Made by a program: the position numbers and the translations under genes. From assembly GCF_022899355.1 (NCBI RefSeq), contig NZ_JALJCK010000010.1, positions 124,001 through 188,000 of the forward strand: a stretch of 64,000 bases of DNA, in the 5' to 3' direction. Origin of the DNA: Shinella yambaruensis. GTDB taxonomy: Bacteria; Pseudomonadota; Alphaproteobacteria; Rhizobiales; Rhizobiaceae. The notes under the pieces were generated by a model. That model was not told where the DNA came from. It made no database searches and saw nothing but the letters and a program-made list of their open reading frames with translations. Positions 34,059 through 43,892 of this stretch are shown here, in pieces (position 1 is the first letter of the stretch; every line of letters starts with the position of its first letter).

Positions 34059-35141
34059 ATGCAGAATTCCGTATCGATCAAGGACCTTTCGCTCAGCTTC
34101 GGCGCGGTCAACGTGCTGGAGAACCTCAACCTCGACATCGGCGACGGCGAGTTTCTCGTCCTCCTCGGCTCGTCCGGCTGCGGGAAGTCGACGCTGCTCA
34201 ACTGCATCGCCGGCCTTCTGGAGCCGACGGGCGGGCAGATCTTCATCAAGAACAGGAACGTCACCTGGGAAGAGCCGAAGGACCGCGGCATCGGCATGGT
34301 GTTCCAGTCCTACGCGCTCTATCCGCAGATGACGGTGGAGAAGAACCTCTCCTTCGGCCTGCAGGTGGCGAAAATGCCGCGGCCGGAGATCGACAAGCGC
34401 ATCGCCCGCGCCACCGAGATCCTGCAGATCGGCCCGCTGCTCAAGCGCAAGCCCTCCGAGCTTTCCGGCGGCCAGCGCCAGCGCGTGGCGATCGGCAGGG
34501 CGCTGGTGCGCGACGTCGACGTCTTCCTCTTCGACGAGCCGCTGTCCAACCTCGATGCGAAATTGCGCTCGGAGCTGCGGGTGGAGATCAAGCGGCTGCA
34601 CCAGTCGCTGAGGAACACGATGATCTATGTCACCCACGACCAGATCGAGGCGCTGACGCTCGCCGACCGCATCGCCATCATGAAGAGCGGCGTGATCCAG
34701 CAGCTTGCCGATCCGAACACGATCTACAACGCGCCGCGGAACATGTTCGTCGCCGGCTTCATCGGCTCGCCGTCGATGAATTTTCTGCGCGGCGAGATCG
34801 CCGGGCGGGACGGCAGGCCGGTTTTCACGACGAACGGCGTCGATTTCGCGCTCGACGGCTACGATGCGGCCGAGACGCTCCGGCCCGGCCGCAAGGTCGT
34901 GCTCGGCGTGCGGCCGGAGCATGTGTCGGTCAACGGGGAGGGTGCCGAAACCCACCAGGCCACCGTCGATATCGAGGAACCGATGGGCGCCGACAACCTG
35001 CTCTGGCTGAAACATGCGGGCCATACGCTTTCCGTCCGTGTCGGCGGCGCGCGGCGCTTCGCACCGGGCACGGCGGTAAAACTTTCCTTCGACATGGGGC
35101 TGGCCTCGCTGTTCGATGCGGAGACCGAGGAGCGGATCTAG
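34059..35141 (+). CDS. ABC sugar transporter ATPase (MsmK/UgpC-like)
   Basis: The 360-residue ATPase has Walker A LLGSSGCGKSTLLNCIAGLL near residue 38, the Q-loop in MVFQSYALYPQMTVEKNLSF, the signature LSGGQRQRVAIGRALVRD and Walker B VFLFDEPLSNLDAKL, then the H-loop in YVTHDQIEALTLADRIAIM. The C-terminal OB-type domain ends the protein (VVLGVRPEHVSV), as in ATPases of carbohydrate importers. It is the last transporter gene; a RIME-like repeat cluster separates it from the mannosidase gene. Confidence 0.94.
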   Translation: MQNSVSIKDLSLSFGAVNVLENLNLDIGDGEFLVLLGSSGCGKSTLLNCIAGLLEPTGGQIFIKNRNVTWEEPKDRGIGMVFQSYALYPQMTVEKNLSFGLQVAKMPRPEIDKRIARATEILQIGPLLKRKPSELSGGQRQRVAIGRALVRDVDVFLFDEPLSNLDAKLRSELRVEIKRLHQSLRNTMIYVTHDQIEALTLADRIAIMKSGVIQQLADPNTIYNAPRNMFVAGFIGSPSMNFLRGEIAGRDGRPVFTTNGVDFALDGYDAAETLRPGRKVVLGVRPEHVSVNGEGAETHQATVDIEEPMGADNLLWLKHAGHTLSVRVGGARRFAPGTAVKLSFDMGLASLFDAETEERI

Positions 35142-35147
35142 CATGCT

Positions 35148-35530
35148 GGAATTCGTGACCACCCCCCTCTGGCCTGCCGGCCATCTCCCCCTCAAGGGGG
35201 GAGATCGGATGGGGCAATGTTTTGCCCATCGCAGGCGTTGCAGTCCAAGTCATGTTCTCCCCTCCTGCCAATTTCCTTTCTTGAAAGCAGGGCGACCGCT
35301 TATGGAGGGAAACGGCTACTCCATCCCCTTCTCCCCCGCGGGGAGAAGGGGCCGGCAGGCGGATGAGGGGGAGGTCGAAGGCGTGAGTGATCCGTTCGAG
35401 CCACCCCCTCATCCGGCCCTTCGGGCCACCTTCTCCCCGCGGGGGAGAAGGGGATTTCAGCGCCGGCTTGCCTCATTTGCAATTGCCTTTCCCTCAAGGG
35501 GGAGATGCCCGGCAGGGCAAAGGGGGTGTT
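35148..35530. repeat. composite RIME-like repeat cluster
   Basis: This 380-bp gap contains at least three nested palindromic units: CCTCAAGGGGGGAGAT near each end, and CCTTCTCCCCCGCGGGGAG-type arms twice in the middle (around 35330 and 35430), with CTCATCCGGCCCTTCGGGCC between them. Its arms are related to those at 1-117 and 29241-29395. I see no gene in it. It lies between the transporter and mannosidase genes and may affect how much message reads through. Confidence 0.75.
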
Positions 35531-35560
35531 TCCCCGCATTCATGCTTCAGGGATAGGCGA

Positions 35561-38020
35561 ATGATCCAACAAACCGAAACCACCGCGATCGACCTTTCCG
35601 GAACCTGGACGCTCACCGGCGCTGGCGCCGGCCACACCGCGCCGATGCCCGTGCCCGGCGACGTGCACAGCGCGCTTCTTTCCGCCGGCCTCATCCCCGA
35701 TCCCTATGCCGGCCGCAACGAACGGGATGTGCAATGGGTGGCGCAGGAGGACTGGGCGATCGAGCGGACCTTCGACGTCACGCCGGAAATGCTGGAGGGC
35801 GACTGGTATCTCGACATAGGCAGCATCGACACCGTCGCCTCCGTCTATGTCAACGGCGTGCTGGTGCTCGATGCCGACAATTGCTTCCGCCGCTACCGGC
35901 CGGACGTCACCGAGGCGCTGAAAGCCGGCGAGAACGTCTTGCGGGTGTTGATCCATTCCAGCATCGCCGCCGGTGCCGCGCGGCAGGCGGCGCAGCCCTT
36001 CTTCATCCCCTGGCACCCCGGCAATTCGCCGATCCCCAACGGCAACATGCTGCGCAAACCCCAGTGCCATTTCGGCTGGGACTGGAACATCGCGATCGCC
36101 CCGCTCGGCATCTACGGCGCGATTTTCCTGCGCCGGCTGGAGGTCGCCCGCATCGAGCACGTGACGACCCGGCAGTTCCACCATGCCGACGGCGCGGTCG
36201 ATCTCTACGTCACCGCCACCTTCCATGCCGAAGCGCCCGGCATCCTGCCCGTGCATTTTTCGCTCGGCGAGGAGCGGGTCCGGCTCGATATCGGCGTCAA
36301 TGCCGGGGAGACGCAGCTCACCCACATGTTCCGCATCGAGAGGCCGGCCCTCTGGTGGCCGGCGGGCCATGGCGAGCAGGCGATCTATGCCGTCCGCGTC
36401 GAGACGCCCGGCGAGACGGTGGTGCGACGCATCGGCCTGCGTCAGGTCGAGCTGGCCACCGACGGGGACGAGGCCGGAAGCCGCTTCGCCCTGAAGGTCA
36501 ACGGCCGCGAGATTTTCTGCCGCGGCGCGAACTGGATCCCCGCCGACGCGCTGCCCTCCCGGATCACGCCGGCCGGCGTGCGCGACCTCCTGCAATCGGC
36601 CAGTGAAGCCAACATGAACATGATCCGCGTCTGGGGCGGCGGTTTCTACGAGCCGGACTGGTTCTATGATTTCTGCGACGAACTCGGCCTGATGGTCTGG
36701 CAGGACTTCATGTTCGCCTGCAATCTCTATCCCTCCACCGTCGATTTCCTCGACAATGTCGCCGCCGAAGTCGATTACCAGGTCAAGCGGCTCGCCTCGC
36801 ATCCCTCCATCGTGCTCTGGTGCGGCGACAATGAACTGGTCGGCGCGCTGACCTGGTTCGAGGCGAGCCGCGAGAACCGCGACCGCTATCTCGTCTCCTA
36901 TGACCGGCTCAACCGCACCATCGAGCTGGCGATGAGGAAGGCGGCGCCCGGCGCGGTCTGGTGGCCGTCGAGCCCGGCCTCCGGCACTCTCGATTTCGGC
37001 GATGCCTGGCATGCCGATGGCTCCGGCGACATGCACTACTGGTCCGTCTGGCACGAGAACAAGTCGTTCGACGACTACCGCACCGTCCGCCCGCGCTTCT
37101 GCTCCGAATTCGGCTTCCAGTCCTACACCTCCATGCCCGTCATGAGGTCCTTTGCCGCGCCGAAGGACATGAACATCGCTTCGCCGGTGATGGAGAGCCA
37201 CCAGAAGAATGCCGGCGGCAACGAGCGCATCGCCGGCACCATGTTCCGCTATTTCCGCTTCCCGAAGGATTTCGAGAGCTTCGTCTATCTCAGCCAGATC
37301 CAGCAGGGCCTCGCCATCCGCACCGCCGTCGACTACTGGCGCTCGCTGAAACCCCATTGCATGGGCACCCTCTACTGGCAGCTCAACGACACCTGGCCGG
37401 TCGCCTCCTGGTCGAGCCTCGACCATGGCGGCAGCTGGAAGGCCATGCATTACATGGCGCGCCGCTTCTTCCAGCCCGTCGCCGTGGCGGCGATCCCCTC
37501 GCGAGATGGCGAGACCATCGGCTTTTCCGTCGTCAACGACACGGCGGAGGCGGTGGCGGTGAAGCTCGACACCTGGCTCGTCTCGCTTTCCGGCGAGCGC
37601 CGGCCCTACCGCAGCGCCGAAGGCCGATGCGGGCCGGACAGGGCGGAGATGCTGTTCTCCGTCCTTTCCGCCGACCTGCCGGAGGACACGCTGCTCTTCT
37701 GGTCCTTCGAGGCGTCCAACGGCATGCGCGGCGAGGGGCACCATGTGCACGGCACCTACAAGGCGCTGGAACTCGAACCGTCCGGCCTCACCCTCGACGT
37801 TTCGCCGCGCGAGGACGGCGCCGTCGCCGTCACAGCCAGCGCCAGCGGTCTTGCGCTCCATGTCATGCTCGAGGCCGATGTCGCCGGCCGTTGGTCGGAC
37901 AATGCCTTCGACCTCACGGCCGGCGAACGGAAAACGGTGATCTTCACCCCGGCCGAACGCGGCGCGGTTCCGAAAATCCATTGGCTCGATCTTCATTCCT
38001 GCCAGACGCAATCCGAGTAA
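35561..38020 (+). CDS. glycoside hydrolase family 2 beta-mannosidase
   Basis: The 819-residue enzyme has the GH2 layout: jelly-roll domain (WTLTGAGAGHTAPMPVPGDV and later), immunoglobulin-like domain and TIM-barrel catalytic domain. Beta-mannosidase hallmarks are IRVWGGGFYEPDWFYDFCDE, VWQDFMFACNLYP, the acid/base Glu in LWCGDNELVGAL and the nucleophile Glu in FCSEFGFQSYTSM. No signal peptide is seen, so it should act in the cytoplasm on imported mannosides. The ATG at 35561 starts the recognisable domain; the open frame upstream lies in repeat DNA. Confidence 0.9.
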   Translation: MIQQTETTAIDLSGTWTLTGAGAGHTAPMPVPGDVHSALLSAGLIPDPYAGRNERDVQWVAQEDWAIERTFDVTPEMLEGDWYLDIGSIDTVASVYVNGVLVLDADNCFRRYRPDVTEALKAGENVLRVLIHSSIAAGAARQAAQPFFIPWHPGNSPIPNGNMLRKPQCHFGWDWNIAIAPLGIYGAIFLRRLEVARIEHVTTRQFHHADGAVDLYVTATFHAEAPGILPVHFSLGEERVRLDIGVNAGETQLTHMFRIERPALWWPAGHGEQAIYAVRVETPGETVVRRIGLRQVELATDGDEAGSRFALKVNGREIFCRGANWIPADALPSRITPAGVRDLLQSASEANMNMIRVWGGGFYEPDWFYDFCDELGLMVWQDFMFACNLYPSTVDFLDNVAAEVDYQVKRLASHPSIVLWCGDNELVGALTWFEASRENRDRYLVSYDRLNRTIELAMRKAAPGAVWWPSSPASGTLDFGDAWHADGSGDMHYWSVWHENKSFDDYRTVRPRFCSEFGFQSYTSMPVMRSFAAPKDMNIASPVMESHQKNAGGNERIAGTMFRYFRFPKDFESFVYLSQIQQGLAIRTAVDYWRSLKPHCMGTLYWQLNDTWPVASWSSLDHGGSWKAMHYMARRFFQPVAVAAIPSRDGETIGFSVVNDTAEAVAVKLDTWLVSLSGERRPYRSAEGRCGPDRAEMLFSVLSADLPEDTLLFWSFEASNGMRGEGHHVHGTYKALELEPSGLTLDVSPREDGAVAVTASASGLALHVMLEADVAGRWSDNAFDLTAGERKTVIFTPAERGAVPKIHWLDLHSCQTQSE

Positions 38021-38035
38021 CCCGAGGAAATTTTC

Positions 38036-38797
38036 ATGCAGACAGTCAGCTTCCAGCTCTACAGCGCCCGCAATTTCCAACCGTTTGCCGAGGTTTTCCG
38101 GATTCTCGCAGATGCCGGCTACAAGCAGGTCGAGGGCTATGGCGCCCTTTATGCCTCGCTCGACGATGCCGCGATCCAGCAGGTGAAGGCCGACCTCGAC
38201 ACCAACGGCCTCACCATGCCCACCGCCCATTTCAGCCTCGACATGCTGGAGGCGGAGCCGGAGCGGGTGCTCGCCATCTGCCGCACGCTCGGCATCGCGG
38301 CGGTCTACTGCCCCTATCTCCTGCCGGAGGACCGCCCGGCGGACGCCGCCGGCTGGCGCGCCCTCGGCGCGCGCCTGCAGAAGGCCGGCGAACCGATCCG
38401 CAAGGCGGGCCTTACCTTCGGCTGGCATAACCACGACTTCGAGTTCTTCGCGCTGCCCGACGGCACCGTGCCGCTCGACCATCTCTTTGCCGGCGGGCCG
38501 GACCTTGCCTGGGAGGCGGATATCGCCTGGATCATCCGCGGCGGCGCCGATCCCTTCGCCTGGATCCGGAAATACGGCGACCGCATCACCGCCGTGCACG
38601 TCAAGGACATCGCGCCGAAGGGCGAGAACGCGGAGGAGGACGGCTGGGCGGATGTCGGCCACGGCGTGGTGCCGTGGGGCGATCTCGCCAAGGCGCTTGC
38701 CGGCTCGCCTGTCCAGCACTTCATCGTCGAGCATGACAATCCCAGGGACATCGCGCGGCTCGCCACGCGGTCGATCGCGACCATCAAGGCATTCTGA
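38036..38797 (+). CDS. sugar phosphate isomerase/epimerase-like TIM-barrel protein
   Basis: This 253-residue AP-endonuclease 2-type TIM barrel protein belongs to the xylose-isomerase-like superfamily. Metal-binding motifs are seen in FGWHNHDFEFFALPDG, WEADIAWIIRGG and AVHVKDIAPKGENAEEDGW, with VEHDNPRD near the end. Family members isomerise, epimerise or dehydrate sugars; the substrate is unknown here. It lies 15 bp after the mannosidase gene and 12 bp before the dehydrogenase gene, which supports a shared pathway. Confidence 0.85.
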   Translation: MQTVSFQLYSARNFQPFAEVFRILADAGYKQVEGYGALYASLDDAAIQQVKADLDTNGLTMPTAHFSLDMLEAEPERVLAICRTLGIAAVYCPYLLPEDRPADAAGWRALGARLQKAGEPIRKAGLTFGWHNHDFEFFALPDGTVPLDHLFAGGPDLAWEADIAWIIRGGADPFAWIRKYGDRITAVHVKDIAPKGENAEEDGWADVGHGVVPWGDLAKALAGSPVQHFIVEHDNPRDIARLATRSIATIKAF

Positions 38798-38809
38798 GGA
38801 CTGACCATC

Positions 38810-39943
38810 ATGAGCAAGGAATACGGAGTCGGCATCATCGGCTGCGGCAACATATCGAGCGCCTATTTCAGGCTGATCCCGACCTTCAGGAACCTGAAGC
38901 TGGTCGCCTGCGCCGACATCAACCCGGCCGCGTCCAGGGCGCGTTCGGAGGAGTTCGACGTGGAAGCGCAGGAGATCGACGCGCTGCTCGCCAATCCCGC
39001 CGTCGACGTCGTCGTCAACCTGACGGTGCCGGAGGCGCACTACCCGGTCTCGAAAAGGGCGCTGGAGGCGGGGAAACACGTCTATTCGGAAAAACCCTTC
39101 GTGCTGACGCTGGAGCAGGGCGAGGACCTGCGCCGCATCGCCGATGCGCGCGGGCTGAAGGTCGGTTCGGCGCCGGATACCTATCTCGGCGGCGCGCACC
39201 AGTTCGTGCGCCATCTCATCGACAGCGGCACGGTCGGGAAGATCATGTCCGGCACCGCGCATGTGCTGGGGCCGGGCATGGAGAGCTGGCATCCCAACCC
39301 GGACTTCTTCTTCGCGCCGGGCGGCGGGCCGATCCTCGACATGGGGCCGTATTACGTCAACAACCTCGTCAACCTCGTCGGGCCGGTGCGGCGCGTCGTG
39401 GCGCTCGCCAACCGGGCACATGAGGAGCGCACCATCGGCAACGGCCCGCGCCTCGGCGAGAGGGTGCCGGTGGCCGTCGCGACGAACATCCACGCCATCC
39501 TCGACTTTGCCAGCGGCGCGCAGGTCGCGCTGATGGCGAGCTGGGATGTCTGGGCGCACCGCCACCAGAACATGGAGCTCTATGGCACCGAGGGCGCCGT
39601 CTTCGTGCCCGACCCGAATTTCTTCGGCGGCGCGGTGGAGGTCGCCGGCACGGATCGCGAGCCGAGGGCGGTGGAGGTCTGGGACCATCCGCTGACGGCG
39701 CAGAACTATGAGTTCGACTGGGGCCTGCAGGCGAACTACCGCGGCATCGGCCTTGCCGACATGATGGAGGCGGTGACGACCGGCCGCGACTATCGCTGCT
39801 CGCTCGACCGGTCGCTGCACACGATCGACGTCCTGACCGCGATCCTACGCTCGGCCGAGGAGGGCAGGGCGATCGACATCGTGACGACCTGCACGCAGCC
39901 CGCGGCGCTGGGCATCGAGGAGGCGCGGGCGCTTTTGCGATGA
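38810..39943 (+). CDS. Gfo/Idh/MocA-family sugar dehydrogenase
   Basis: The 377-residue NAD(P)-dependent oxidoreductase opens with the Rossmann motif GVGIIGCGNISSAYF and contains the family EKP motif in GKHVYSEKPFVLTLEQGEDL. The substrate-domain HPNPDFFFAPGGGPILDMGP stretch includes the GGG...D..GPY signature. With the preceding TIM-barrel protein it makes a pair often seen in pathways that pass through keto-sugars. It follows that gene by 12 bp. Confidence 0.9.
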   Translation: MSKEYGVGIIGCGNISSAYFRLIPTFRNLKLVACADINPAASRARSEEFDVEAQEIDALLANPAVDVVVNLTVPEAHYPVSKRALEAGKHVYSEKPFVLTLEQGEDLRRIADARGLKVGSAPDTYLGGAHQFVRHLIDSGTVGKIMSGTAHVLGPGMESWHPNPDFFFAPGGGPILDMGPYYVNNLVNLVGPVRRVVALANRAHEERTIGNGPRLGERVPVAVATNIHAILDFASGAQVALMASWDVWAHRHQNMELYGTEGAVFVPDPNFFGGAVEVAGTDREPRAVEVWDHPLTAQNYEFDWGLQANYRGIGLADMMEAVTTGRDYRCSLDRSLHTIDVLTAILRSAEEGRAIDIVTTCTQPAALGIEEARALLR

Positions 39944-39957
39944 TACCGCCTGCGGCC

Positions 39958-40086
39958 TGCCCCTCATCCGGCCTGCCGATCCCCTTCTCCCCGCAAGCGG
40001 GGAGAAGGGGATGTGCCGCGCCGGTTTCCCCGAGCAATACCCGCTCGTGGGGCAAGTCCTCTCTCCCCGCTTGCGGGGCGAGGGGC
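39958..40086. repeat. RIME-like intergenic palindromic repeat, copy 4
   Basis: CCTTCTCCCCGCAAGCGGGG and its companion CTCTCCCCGCTTGCGGGG frame this copy between the dehydrogenase and aldo/keto reductase genes. The arms match those of copies 1 and 2 with a different palindrome centre (CAAGC for CAGGC). Confidence 0.7.
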
Positions 40087-40156
40087 GAATGCCTCTTGTC
40101 GCGATGCGCGCGAGAGCGGTATTGAGACTCGCCCATAAAGAACGAAGGAATTTATC

Positions 40157-41188
<1,032 letters not shown>

Positions 41189-41199
41189 CGGGATCGCTC

Positions 41200-41219
41200 G
41201 CCCGGCGGCAAGGCCGGGC
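41200..41219. terminator. hairpin between converging aldo/keto reductase and COG0523 genes
   Basis: GCCCGGC and GCCGGGC form a 7-bp stem with a GGCAAG loop. No T tract on either strand, so it is at best a weak bidirectional terminator. Confidence 0.4.
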
Positions 41220-41234
41220 GGCCTCCTCATCCTC

Positions 41235-42440
41235 TCACCCCGCCTGGCGAACCCAGAGCGGGAAGGGATCCGGCAGGTTCGTCCAGCGCGCCGGCTCGAA
41301 AGCGTCCGCCTCGACGAGACAGGTGTCGAGCCGGCGGCGGAGCGCGGCTTCATCCATCGGGTCCGCGCCGATGAAGACGAGCTCCTGCCGCCGGTCGCCC
41401 CAGACGGGATCCGATACGCGGGCGATGGCCTCGACCGCCGCCGGGTCTTGTGGCCAATGCGGGCGCGGCACGGCGGCCCACCACAGGCCGAGCCGGCCGC
41501 TCCTGACCAGCGCGCCCGCCTGGCTCAGTTCGCCGACATGGTGCGGCCGGGTGGCGAGCCAGAAGAAGCCCTTGGCGCGGATGACGCCGGGCCAGCTCTC
41601 GTCGAGGAAGGCCTTGAACCGGGCCGGATGGAACGGCCTCCTCGCGCGGTAGACGAAGGCGCGGATGCCGTATTCCTCGGTCTCCGGCACATGGTCGCTG
41701 AAGCCGTGCAGTTCCTTGAACCAGAGCGGGTGCTCGCTCGCCTTCTCGAAATCGAAGCGGCCGGTGCCGAGGATGTCGGTGAGGTCGACGCGGCCGAAAT
41801 CCGTTTCGATGATGCGGGCGGAGCTGTTAAGGCTGCCGACGATCTGGCGCGCGGCGCGCAGGTCGTCGGGGCTCGCCGCACCGGTCTTGTTGATGACGAC
41901 GACATCGGAAAACTCGATCTGCTCAACGAGCAGCTCCACCAGCGTGCGCGTATCGCCTTCGCCGACCGTCTCGCCGCGGTCGGCGAGAAAGTCCTCGGAC
42001 GCGTAGTCCTTCAGCAGGTTGGCGGCGTCGACGACGGTCACCATCGTGTCCAGCCGGGCGACATCCGAAAGGCTCCGGCCGTTCTCGTCGCGGAAATCGA
42101 AGGTGGTGGCGACGGGCAGCGGCTCGGAAATGCCGCTCGATTCGATCAGCAGGTAGTCGAATCGGTTCATCTCCGCCAGCCGGCGGACCTCGGCGAGGAG
42201 GTCGTCGCGCAGCGTGCAGCAGATGCAGCCGTTCGTCATTTCCACGAGCTGTTCGTCGGTGCGCGAAAGGTCCGCCCCGCCATCGCGGATGAGGGCGGCG
42301 TCGATGTTGACCTCGCTCATGTCGTTGACGATGACGGCGACGCGCAGGCCGCTGCGGTTGTTCAGCACATGATTGAGCAGCGTCGTCTTGCCGGCGCCGA
42401 GGAAGCCGGAGAGCACGGTGACGGGAAGGCGGTTGTCCAT
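41235..42440 (-). CDS. COG0523 (CobW/ZigA-like) GTPase metallochaperone
   Basis: The 401-residue GTPase has the Walker A motif [17 protein letters not shown], the metal-binding CxCC motif in [20 protein letters not shown] near residue 73, and a C-terminal CobW_C domain ([14 protein letters not shown] onward). COG0523 proteins deliver metals, often zinc under starvation. The adjacent Zur-type palindrome (42455-42470) and the znu genes show that this one belongs to zinc homeostasis, not cobalamin synthesis. Confidence 0.88.
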   Translation of the reverse strand: MDNRLPVTVLSGFLGAGKTTLLNHVLNNRSGLRVAVIVNDMSEVNIDAALIRDGGADLSRTDEQLVEMTNGCICCTLRDDLLAEVRRLAEMNRFDYLLIESSGISEPLPVATTFDFRDENGRSLSDVARLDTMVTVVDAANLLKDYASEDFLADRGETVGEGDTRTLVELLVEQIEFSDVVVINKTGAASPDDLRAARQIVGSLNSSARIIETDFGRVDLTDILGTGRFDFEKASEHPLWFKELHGFSDHVPETEEYGIRAFVYRARRPFHPARFKAFLDESWPGVIRAKGFFWLATRPHHVGELSQAGALVRSGRLGLWWAAVPRPHWPQDPAAVEAIARVSDPVWGDRRQELVFIGADPMDEAALRRRLDTCLVEADAFEPARWTNLPDPFPLWVRQAG

Positions 42441-42454
42441 GATGTGATTGCCTT

Positions 42455-42470
42455 TAATGTTATACCATTA
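42455..42470. promoter_or_regulatory. Zur box upstream of the COG0523 GTPase gene
   Basis: TAATGTTATACCATTA is a palindrome with one mismatched pair, 15 bp before the start codon. It shares its arms (TAATG/CATTA) and AT core with the sites before znuA. Zur encoded at 45645 is the likely ligand. Confidence 0.75.
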
Positions 42471-42572
42471 CATTCGTGAGGCTGAAAAAGGCGGGATGCT
42501 CCCGCCTGGTTCTTCGTCGTCTCGCTCCGGCCGGGGCAGGGCGGTCGCCTGTGGAGTTCGACGTTGCTGCTT

Positions 42573-42742
42573 GCCCTTCCCCCTGCGGGGAGAAGGTGGC
42601 CCCCACGGGTCTCGCCAAAGGCGAGCCCGAGGGCAGGCTCCGGATCGGTTAGCGGGGCTCGGATGGAGATCGTTTGTGTCTTCGCCACCCCCTCATCCGC
42701 CTGCCGGCACCTTCTCCCCGCGGGGGAGAAGGGGGTGTGGCG
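42573..42742. repeat. RIME-like intergenic palindromic repeat, copy 5
   Basis: CCTTCCCCCTGCGGGGAGAAG at the left and CACCTTCTCCCCGCGGGGGAG at the right, with CTCATCCGCCTGCCGGCACC between. These are diverged relatives of the arms in copies 1, 2 and 4. The remaining gap 42471-42770 holds no gene I can support. Confidence 0.65.
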
Positions 42743-42770
42743 ATGGTTTCCTCCACAGGTGATCGCCCGC

Positions 42771-43796
42771 TCAGCTTGCCTGTCCGAGGCAATCGCGCAG
42801 CGACGTCGCGATGCTTCGCATCAGGGTGAAATAAAGGTCCGCGCCGGGCTCCAGCGTCGCGGCTTCCGGGTCGAGCGTGCCGGATTTCGCTTCGGTGCCC
42901 TCGATGACGACGTTCACCAGCTTGGGCTCGAACTGCGGCTCGGCGAAGACGCAGGTCGCGCCGAGCGTCTTCACCTTCTCGCGGATTTCCGTGAGGCGTG
43001 CGGCGCCGGGCATGGTTTCCGGGCTGACGGTGATGGAGCCGGCGGTGTTCACGCCGTAATGGTGCTCGAAATACTGGTAGGCGTCATGGAAGACGATGAA
43101 GGGCTTGTCCTTCACGGGGGCGATGGTCGCGGCGATCTCCTTGTCGAGCGTGCCGAGCTTTTCCGTCAGGGCTGCGAGGTTCGCCTTGTAGGCGTCGGCA
43201 TTGTCCGGATCCTTTTCCGACAGGACGCGGGTGGCTTCAGCGGCGATGGCGCGGGCATTGTCGGGGCTCAGCCACAGATGCATGTCGAAGGCGCCGTGTT
43301 CGTGCCCTTCATGCCCGGCTTCGCCGGCATGGCCCGCATGGTCGCCTTCGGCCTCCTTGTCGTGGTCGTGGCCTTCCTCGCCGTGGGCGTGATCATGGCC
43401 GTCCTCGCCCTCATGCGCATGCGCCTCGAACGGGCCGCCTTCGCGGAAGGGCAGCTTTTCGAGGCCGGGCGCGTCCTCCAGCTCCACGACGGTCGCCTTG
43501 TCGCCGAGCGCTTCCAGCGGCTTTTCGAGGAAGGCTTCCAGGCCGTGGCCCACCCAGAAGACGACGTCGGCATCCTGCAGCGCCGCGGCATTGGACGGCT
43601 TCAGCGCATAGGTGTGCGGCGAGGCGCCGCCCTCGACGATCAAGGCCGGCTCGCCGACGCCCTGCATGATCGCAGCGACGAGCGAATGGATCGGCTTGAT
43701 CGACACGACCACGTCCGGCGTTTCGGCCCGCGCGGCGATGGTGTCGGCGGAAAGGAGCGCGGTGGTGAGGAGGAGGGCGCGAACGGCCTTTTGCAT
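42771..43796 (-). CDS. znuA: zinc ABC transporter substrate-binding protein
   Basis: ZnuA binds zinc in the periplasm. From the ATG at 43796 (GGAGATCCCC upstream) it has 341 residues, with a signal peptide in residues 1-24 (ending DTIAARA). Zinc ligands are expected in KPIHSLVAAIMQGVG, in HLWLSPDNARAIAAEA after the loop, and in FIVFHDAYQYFEHHYGVNTA. Between about residues 115 and 165 lies a histidine- and acid-rich loop (EDGHDHAHGEEGHDHD and similar), typical of ZnuA. It diverges from znuCB-zur across two Zur boxes. Confidence 0.95.
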   Translation of the reverse strand: MQKAVRALLLTTALLSADTIAARAETPDVVVSIKPIHSLVAAIMQGVGEPALIVEGGASPHTYALKPSNAAALQDADVVFWVGHGLEAFLEKPLEALGDKATVVELEDAPGLEKLPFREGGPFEAHAHEGEDGHDHAHGEEGHDHDKEAEGDHAGHAGEAGHEGHEHGAFDMHLWLSPDNARAIAAEATRVLSEKDPDNADAYKANLAALTEKLGTLDKEIAATIAPVKDKPFIVFHDAYQYFEHHYGVNTAGSITVSPETMPGAARLTEIREKVKTLGATCVFAEPQFEPKLVNVVIEGTEAKSGTLDPEAATLEPGADLYFTLMRSIATSLRDCLGQAS

Positions 43797-43820
43797 GGGG
43801 ATCTCCGTCTTGAATGGCAA

Positions 43821-43835
43821 TGTAATGTTATTACA
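43821..43835. promoter_or_regulatory. Zur box 1 in the znuA-znuC gap
   Basis: TGTAATGTTATTACA is a palindrome of six bases each side of a GTT centre. It lies 25 bp before znuA. With the next site, centre to centre 22 bp away (two helical turns), it should allow Zur to repress both directions in zinc-replete cells. Confidence 0.8.
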
Positions 43836-43842
43836 TCAATTG

Positions 43843-43857
43843 CGTTATGCTATAACG
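43843..43857. promoter_or_regulatory. Zur box 2 in the znuA-znuC gap
   Basis: CGTTATGCTATAACG is a palindrome of six bases each side of a GCT centre, 36 bp before znuC. It is on the same helical face as box 1. Confidence 0.8.
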
Positions 43858-43892
43858 TGTGCCATACCCTGACGCAACAGGCTTTTGGAAAA

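Noticed and set aside
35540-39820. 1426-codon minus-strand frame across the mannosidase, isomerase and dehydrogenase genes
   Set aside because: It is antisense to three well-supported genes and its protein is His/Arg/Asp/Gly-biased, as expected of a GC-rich shadow frame.
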